A stretch of 64,000 nt of DNA. Source: Gemmatimonadota bacterium. GTDB taxonomy: Bacteria; Gemmatimonadota; Gemmatimonadetes; Longimicrobiales; Gaopeijiaceae. A model generated the notes under the pieces. The model saw only the letters and a program-made list of their open reading frames with translations, ran no database searches and had not been told where the DNA came from. Position numbers and translations under genes: made by a program. Positions 60,348 through 64,000 of the stretch are shown here, one piece after another (positions within the stretch are counted from its first letter, which is position 1; every line of letters begins with the position of its first letter). Where the stretch lies: NCBI GenBank assembly GCA_022340865.1, contig JAJDNC010000052.1, positions 1 through 64,000 of the forward strand, written 5' to 3'.

Positions 60348-61910
60348 ATGAACCGCACCGACGCCCTCGACCGCCTGGGCCGGACTCCAAGCAGCTGGGA
60401 CATGATCGTCATCGGTGGAGGCGCCACGGGGGTCGGCGTCGCGGTGGACGCCGCGTCCCGGGGGCACGAGGTGCTGCTCGTGGAGCAGAGCGATTTCGGC
60501 AAGGGCACGTCGAGCCGCTCCACCAAGCTCATCCACGGGGGCGTGCGCTACCTGCAACAGGGCAACGTCCCCCTGGTCATGGAAGCCCTCAAGGAGCGGG
60601 GCATCCTCAGGAACAACGCACCCCACCTGGTGCACGACCTCCCCTTCGTGGTCCCCAACTACAAGTGGTGGGAGGCGCCCTTCTACGGCATCGGTATGCG
60701 CGTCTACGACGTGCTCGCCGGCAAGTACGGCTTCGGCAAGTCGAGGAACCTGTCGCGGGAGGAGACCGTCGAGCGCATCCCCACCATCGAGACCGACGGG
60801 CTCCTGGGCGGCGTGATCTACCACGACGGCCAGTTCGACGACGCGCGCCTCCTCATCCACCTGGCCATGACGGCCGTGGAGCAGGGCGCGACCCTGGTCA
60901 ACTACGCCCGGGTCACCGGGTTGCTCAAGCACGACGACGGGTTCGTGGCCGGCGTGCGCATCCGTGACGAGGAGACGGGTGAGGAGATGGAAGCGCGAGG
61001 CCGCGTCGTGGTGAACGCCACCGGCGTCTTCAGCGACGAGGTCCGCCGTTTCGACGACCCGCAGGCGAGCCCCATCATCCAGCCGTCCCAGGGCGTACAC
61101 GTGGTGCTGGACCGCTCGTTCCTTCCCGGCGAGGCGGCCATCATGGTGCCCCACACGGACGACGGCCGCGTGCTCTTCGCCATCCCGTGGCTGGGCCGTG
61201 CGCTGGTGGGCACCACCGACACGCCGGTGGAGGGTCCCTGCCTCGAGCCCCGGCCCCTGGCGGAGGAGGTGGACTTCATCCTCAAGCACGCCCGGCGCTA
61301 TCTGACGAAGGACCCGGAGCGCTCGGACGTGCTCAGCGTGTTCGCCGGGCTGCGTCCCCTGGTGGCGGCGGACGACAAGGCGGAGACCTCGCAGATCAGT
61401 CGCGAGCACGCCATCCGTATCTCCGACTCGGGGCTTCTCACCATCGCCGGGGGCAAGTGGACCACGTACCGGAAGATGGCCGAGGACACCGTGGACATGG
61501 CGCAGACGCTGGGCGACCTGGAGCCCCGGGCGTGCGTCACCAGGACGCTGAACATCCACGGGTTCCACCGCCACGCCGAGAAGTTCGGCGCGTGGGCCGG
61601 GTACGGCTCCGATGCGGCGGAGATCGAGAGGCTGGCGGCGACCGAGCCCGGCCTGGACGAGCAGGTCCACCCACGGCTCGCGCTGCGGCGGGGCGAGGTG
61701 GCGTGGTTCGCCCGGCAGGAGATGGCCCGCACCGTGGACGACGTCCTGGCCCGACGCTCGCGCTCGCTGCTCCTGGACGCACGGGCGGCGGAAGAAGCGG
61801 CATCCGTGGTGGCGGAGATCCTGGCGGCGGAGCTGGAACGCGACGGGGCGTGGGCCGCCGCTCAGACCGAGGCGTTCAGGGAGTTGGCGGCGGGGTATCT
61901 GCCCGCCTGA
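60348..61910 (+). CDS. glpD: Aerobic glycerol-3-phosphate dehydrogenase
   Basis: A 520-residue flavoprotein that oxidises sn-glycerol-3-phosphate to dihydroxyacetone phosphate and feeds electrons to the quinone pool at the inner membrane. FAD-binding GGGATGVG near residue 22, SSRSTKLIHGGVRYLQQ, FPTIETDGLLGGV-type IETDGLLGGVIYHDGQFDD, VNATGVFSD and GGKWTTYRKMAEDTV are family signatures. The C-terminal domain is helical (DRVLARRSRSLLLDARA-like stretch). The ATG at 60348 has no obvious ribosome-binding site, but the conserved start (IVIGGGATG) fits. No glpK or glpF is in the window. Confidence 0.93.
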   Translation: MNRTDALDRLGRTPSSWDMIVIGGGATGVGVAVDAASRGHEVLLVEQSDFGKGTSSRSTKLIHGGVRYLQQGNVPLVMEALKERGILRNNAPHLVHDLPFVVPNYKWWEAPFYGIGMRVYDVLAGKYGFGKSRNLSREETVERIPTIETDGLLGGVIYHDGQFDDARLLIHLAMTAVEQGATLVNYARVTGLLKHDDGFVAGVRIRDEETGEEMEARGRVVVNATGVFSDEVRRFDDPQASPIIQPSQGVHVVLDRSFLPGEAAIMVPHTDDGRVLFAIPWLGRALVGTTDTPVEGPCLEPRPLAEEVDFILKHARRYLTKDPERSDVLSVFAGLRPLVAADDKAETSQISREHAIRISDSGLLTIAGGKWTTYRKMAEDTVDMAQTLGDLEPRACVTRTLNIHGFHRHAEKFGAWAGYGSDAAEIERLAATEPGLDEQVHPRLALRRGEVAWFARQEMARTVDDVLARRSRSLLLDARAAEEAASVVAEILAAELERDGAWAAAQTEAFRELAAGYLPA

Positions 61911-62037
61911 GGACTGCTTCGGCGATCGACACGCCCCCGGAGCTTTCCTTGCTCGATCGTGGGGCCCCTCTGACGTCGCCCGGTCCCCTGTCGTCGCGTC
62001 CGCCCCGCGGTCACCCGCCCGCGACAGAAGCCGGCTG

Positions 62038-62871
62038 CTACCAGGCGGACTTCGTCCAGAAGACCACCAGGCCGCAGTTCGCCAGGACCCGGAAGTTGCC
62101 TCGCTTGCCGTTGCGGATCTGGTGCGTGTACCGCCGCAGCTTCGGCGGGACCTCCGATACGGACCGGTACACCTCCACCCCCGCGATGTCCTGGGGCAGC
62201 AAGTCGCCGAGCTGCCAAGTGGTCCAGTCCCCGCTCGCCCACGGGGGCGGCCGCACCATGACGTTGTTGACCATGTACAGGAGGCAGCCGTTCCCGAGCT
62301 CCGACGAGACCGAGGGGATCGGCTCACGAACCCCGTCCGGCCCCATACCGAAGCCCCAGGTCAGCTTGACGTCCGGCATCTTGCGGAAGACGTCGGCCGG
62401 GGCCCGCAGGTTCATGGAGTCGATCTCCTGCGGAGTCACGAAGATGCCCTTGCCCCAGTCCCGCATGTGCTCCTCGAAGAGGTTCCTCCCCCGCCTCGAG
62501 TGGGCGGTGACGGTGATGGGGTCCAGCAGGATCGCGTCGGGAGACACGCGGAACTCCACGGAGACCGTGTCGTTGTTGGCCACCGTGAAGGGCTGGGACC
62601 GGCTCGTGCGGTAGCCGATCCGCGACACCTCGAGGCGGTATCGTCCGTTCCCGGGAAGGGGCAGGAAGAAACGGCCCCGGGCGTCGGTCTCGGTGCCCCG
62701 GCCGGCCTTGTCGCCCTGCACCACGCGCACGGTCGCGGTGCTCACGTGGGAGAGGCTCTGATCGTCCACCACGACCCCTTGAACGGCCTGCGCGGACACG
62801 GACAGACCCTTCAGTGACGGGAGGACCGCGAGAGCGACGACGACGATGCAACGGGTAAGGGTTCGTGGCAT
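62038..62871 (-). CDS. CarbopepD-type plug-domain protein without beta-barrel
   Basis: A 277-residue exported protein. After a signal peptide (ending SVSAQA) comes a carboxypeptidase regulatory-like domain (VQGVVVDDQSLSHVSTATV in part, ETDARGRFFLPLPGNGRYRL) and then a TonB-plug-like domain (DPITVTAHSRRGRNLFEEH, DIAGVEVYRSVSEVP). The TonB-dependent barrel that normally follows is absent; the stop comes after FWTKSAW. The length is complete for such plug-only relatives, which are common in Gemmatimonadota, so this is probably a natural short form rather than a truncation. GAGGAC lies just before the ATG. Confidence 0.72.
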   Translation of the reverse strand: MPRTLTRCIVVVALAVLPSLKGLSVSAQAVQGVVVDDQSLSHVSTATVRVVQGDKAGRGTETDARGRFFLPLPGNGRYRLEVSRIGYRTSRSQPFTVANNDTVSVEFRVSPDAILLDPITVTAHSRRGRNLFEEHMRDWGKGIFVTPQEIDSMNLRAPADVFRKMPDVKLTWGFGMGPDGVREPIPSVSSELGNGCLLYMVNNVMVRPPPWASGDWTTWQLGDLLPQDIAGVEVYRSVSEVPPKLRRYTHQIRNGKRGNFRVLANCGLVVFWTKSAW

Positions 62872-63240
62872 GGCGTCCTCATGGCCGACGGACAGGAGCG
62901 ATCTCGGCGATCACGAATCCATCGCAACGGGCGTGCCACGCTTCGGTGCACAGCATATATGGATGGACGGGTTCCTGGCGTCCTCGGGACAGGACACGGA
63001 AGGCCTCCGGGGTGACACCTGTCGTGGAGCCCGCCACTCGAGCAGCCGGCTACGTGAGCGCCGAGCGCTACCGGTGCGACGCGCACGACGCCACGGCCCC
63101 TTGCTCGGTCGCGAGGGCCCCTCTAAGGTCGCCCGGGTCCACGTCGCGCCCTGGTGAGCGCGCGGTTCGAGGCCCCACCGGAGTCCGTGGCCGTGATCCC
63201 GGCACTCCGATGCAGCCGACGAACACAGCGGAGTCCGGCC
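62872..63240. other. Intergenic region, 369 bases
   Basis: Divergent spacer between the plug-domain gene and the BNR-repeat gene. A short AT-rich patch (CATATATGG near 62956-62964) may be a -10 for the minus-strand gene. No coding frame, riboswitch or repeat was found. Confidence 0.45.
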
Positions 63241-64000
63241 ATGCGTCGTCTCTCGTCATCTCTCCCAGCCGTTCTCTCTCTCCTCTTCGCAGCATGCCCC
63301 GCGGGCCTCGCCGCCCAGGCCGTTGCGGCACCCCCCCCGGACCTCTTGAACCGGCTCACCTTCCGCAGCATCGGCCCGGCCACCATGGGCGGCCGCGTGG
63401 ACGACGTGGCGGTGTACGATGCGCGCCCGAGGGTCTTCTACGTGGGCGCCGCCACGGGGGGGGTGTGGAGGACATCGAACGACGGCACGACCTGGACCCC
63501 GGTCTTCGACCACGAGGACGTGGCCTCCGTGGGCGCGGTGGCCGTCGCGCAGGACGACTCCGACCTGGTGTGGGTGGGCACCGGCGAGGACAACAACCGG
63601 CAGAGCTCGTCCTGGGGAGACGGGGTGTACAAGTCCGCGGACGGTGGGCGCTCCTGGCAGAAGATGGGGCTGGCGGAGTCGCGGCATATCGGCCGCATCG
63701 TCATCGACCCGCAAGACCACGACGTGGTGTACGTGGCCGCCACGGGCCACCTGTGGGGTCCCAACCCCCAGCGCGGCGTGTTCAAGACCACGGACGGGGG
63801 CGCCACCTGGACCAAGGTGCTCTCCGTGGACGACGACACGGGCGCCACCGATCTGGTTATGGACCCCTCGAACCACCTCGTCCTCTACGCGGCCATGTAC
63901 CAGAGACGCCGCTCGGCATGGGGATTCGACGGCGGCGGCCCAGGAAGCGGGCTGTACAAGTCGGCGGACGGCGGCGCCACCTGGACGAAGCTCACCGCGG
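63241..64000 (+). CDS. BNR/sortilin-type repeat protein, N-terminal part (partial)
   Basis: The first 253 residues of a secreted protein that continues beyond the window. A signal peptide (about 1-27) ends in LAAQA. The body is a chain of VPS10/BNR blades: TFRSIGPATMGGRVDDVAV, GVWRTSNDGTTWTPVFD, GVYKSADGGRSWQKMG, GVFKTTDGGATWTKV and GLYKSADGGATWTKL (Asp-box type SxDGGxTW). Large proteins of this type, often annotated as glycosyl hydrolase or photosystem-stability-like BNR proteins, are common in Gemmatimonadota; no catalytic function can be assigned from the repeats. The ATG at 63241 has GGAG upstream. Confidence 0.85.
   Translation, partial: MRRLSSSLPAVLSLLFAACPAGLAAQAVAAPPPDLLNRLTFRSIGPATMGGRVDDVAVYDARPRVFYVGAATGGVWRTSNDGTTWTPVFDHEDVASVGAVAVAQDDSDLVWVGTGEDNNRQSSSWGDGVYKSADGGRSWQKMGLAESRHIGRIVIDPQDHDVVYVAATGHLWGPNPQRGVFKTTDGGATWTKVLSVDDDTGATDLVMDPSNHLVLYAAMYQRRRSAWGFDGGGPGSGLYKSADGGATWTKLTA

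Overview
The window comes from a high-GC bacterium. The gene content resembles Gemmatimonadota: many secreted S9, S10, M14 and M28 peptidases, six-bladed beta-propeller lipoproteins, an ADOP-type orphan ABC permease, a PIG-L deacetylase fusion, BNR/sortilin-type repeats and a CarbopepD/TonB-plug protein. This placement is an inference from gene content; no rRNA or tRNA gene was seen. Coding density is high, with short gaps, frequent ATGA, GTGA or TTGA stop/start overlaps, and two convergent gene pairs that overlap at their 3' ends. No insertion sequence, prophage, CRISPR array or integrase was found, so the window reads as ordinary core and accessory chromosome.

Layout. 1-7.9 kb: end of a phosphoketolase gene, MazG-like pyrophosphohydrolase, quinone-oxidoreductase-type dehydrogenase, proline dehydrogenase, QueE, a propeller lipoprotein, an M14 carboxypeptidase and a CoA-type Nudix hydrolase. 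8-10.8 kb: M28 peptidase with PDZ domain, and an esterase behind a MerR-type promoter. 10.9-19.5 kb: gyrA, an RsrA-like anti-sigma factor with its ECF sigma factor, small unknown proteins, a CPBP protease and a group II PLP decarboxylase. 19.5-22.6 kb: a multicomponent diiron oxygenase operon related to phenylacetyl-CoA epoxidase (PaaA, B, C) in which PaaD is split into two genes and a SufT-like protein leads the operon. 22.7-26.7 kb: cNMP-binding/SpoIIE-like protein, phosphofructokinase and an NtrC-type regulator. 27-37 kb: secreted S9 peptidase, ADOP permease, small membrane protein with SSS symporter, and PIG-L protein. 37-45.6 kb: trans-sulfuration enzyme, lipoproteins, a rearranged aconitase, lgt, propeller lipoprotein and TrmO. 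45.7-49 kb: 3-hydroxyacyl-CoA dehydrogenase/enoyl-CoA hydratase fusion and thiolase. 49-56 kb: a second ECF sigma factor with a coupled membrane protein, cupin, S10 carboxypeptidase, GH3 enzyme and a lipoprotein-like protein. 56-64 kb: adenosine-deaminase-like lipoprotein; haloalkane dehalogenase, CrcB, DUF190 and GNAT in a tight cluster; GlpD; plug-domain protein; BNR-repeat protein.

The genes suggest an aerobic heterotroph that degrades proteins, peptides and plant-type glycans outside the cytoplasm, oxidises acyl-CoAs and amino acids, and controls envelope or redox stress with ECF sigma factors.

The loci most worth following are the Paa-like oxygenase operon, in which PaaD is split and the PaaC-type subunit appears to keep a full diiron ligand set, and the dehalogenase-fluoride channel cluster, in which the stop of the dehalogenase overlaps the start of the fluoride exporter.
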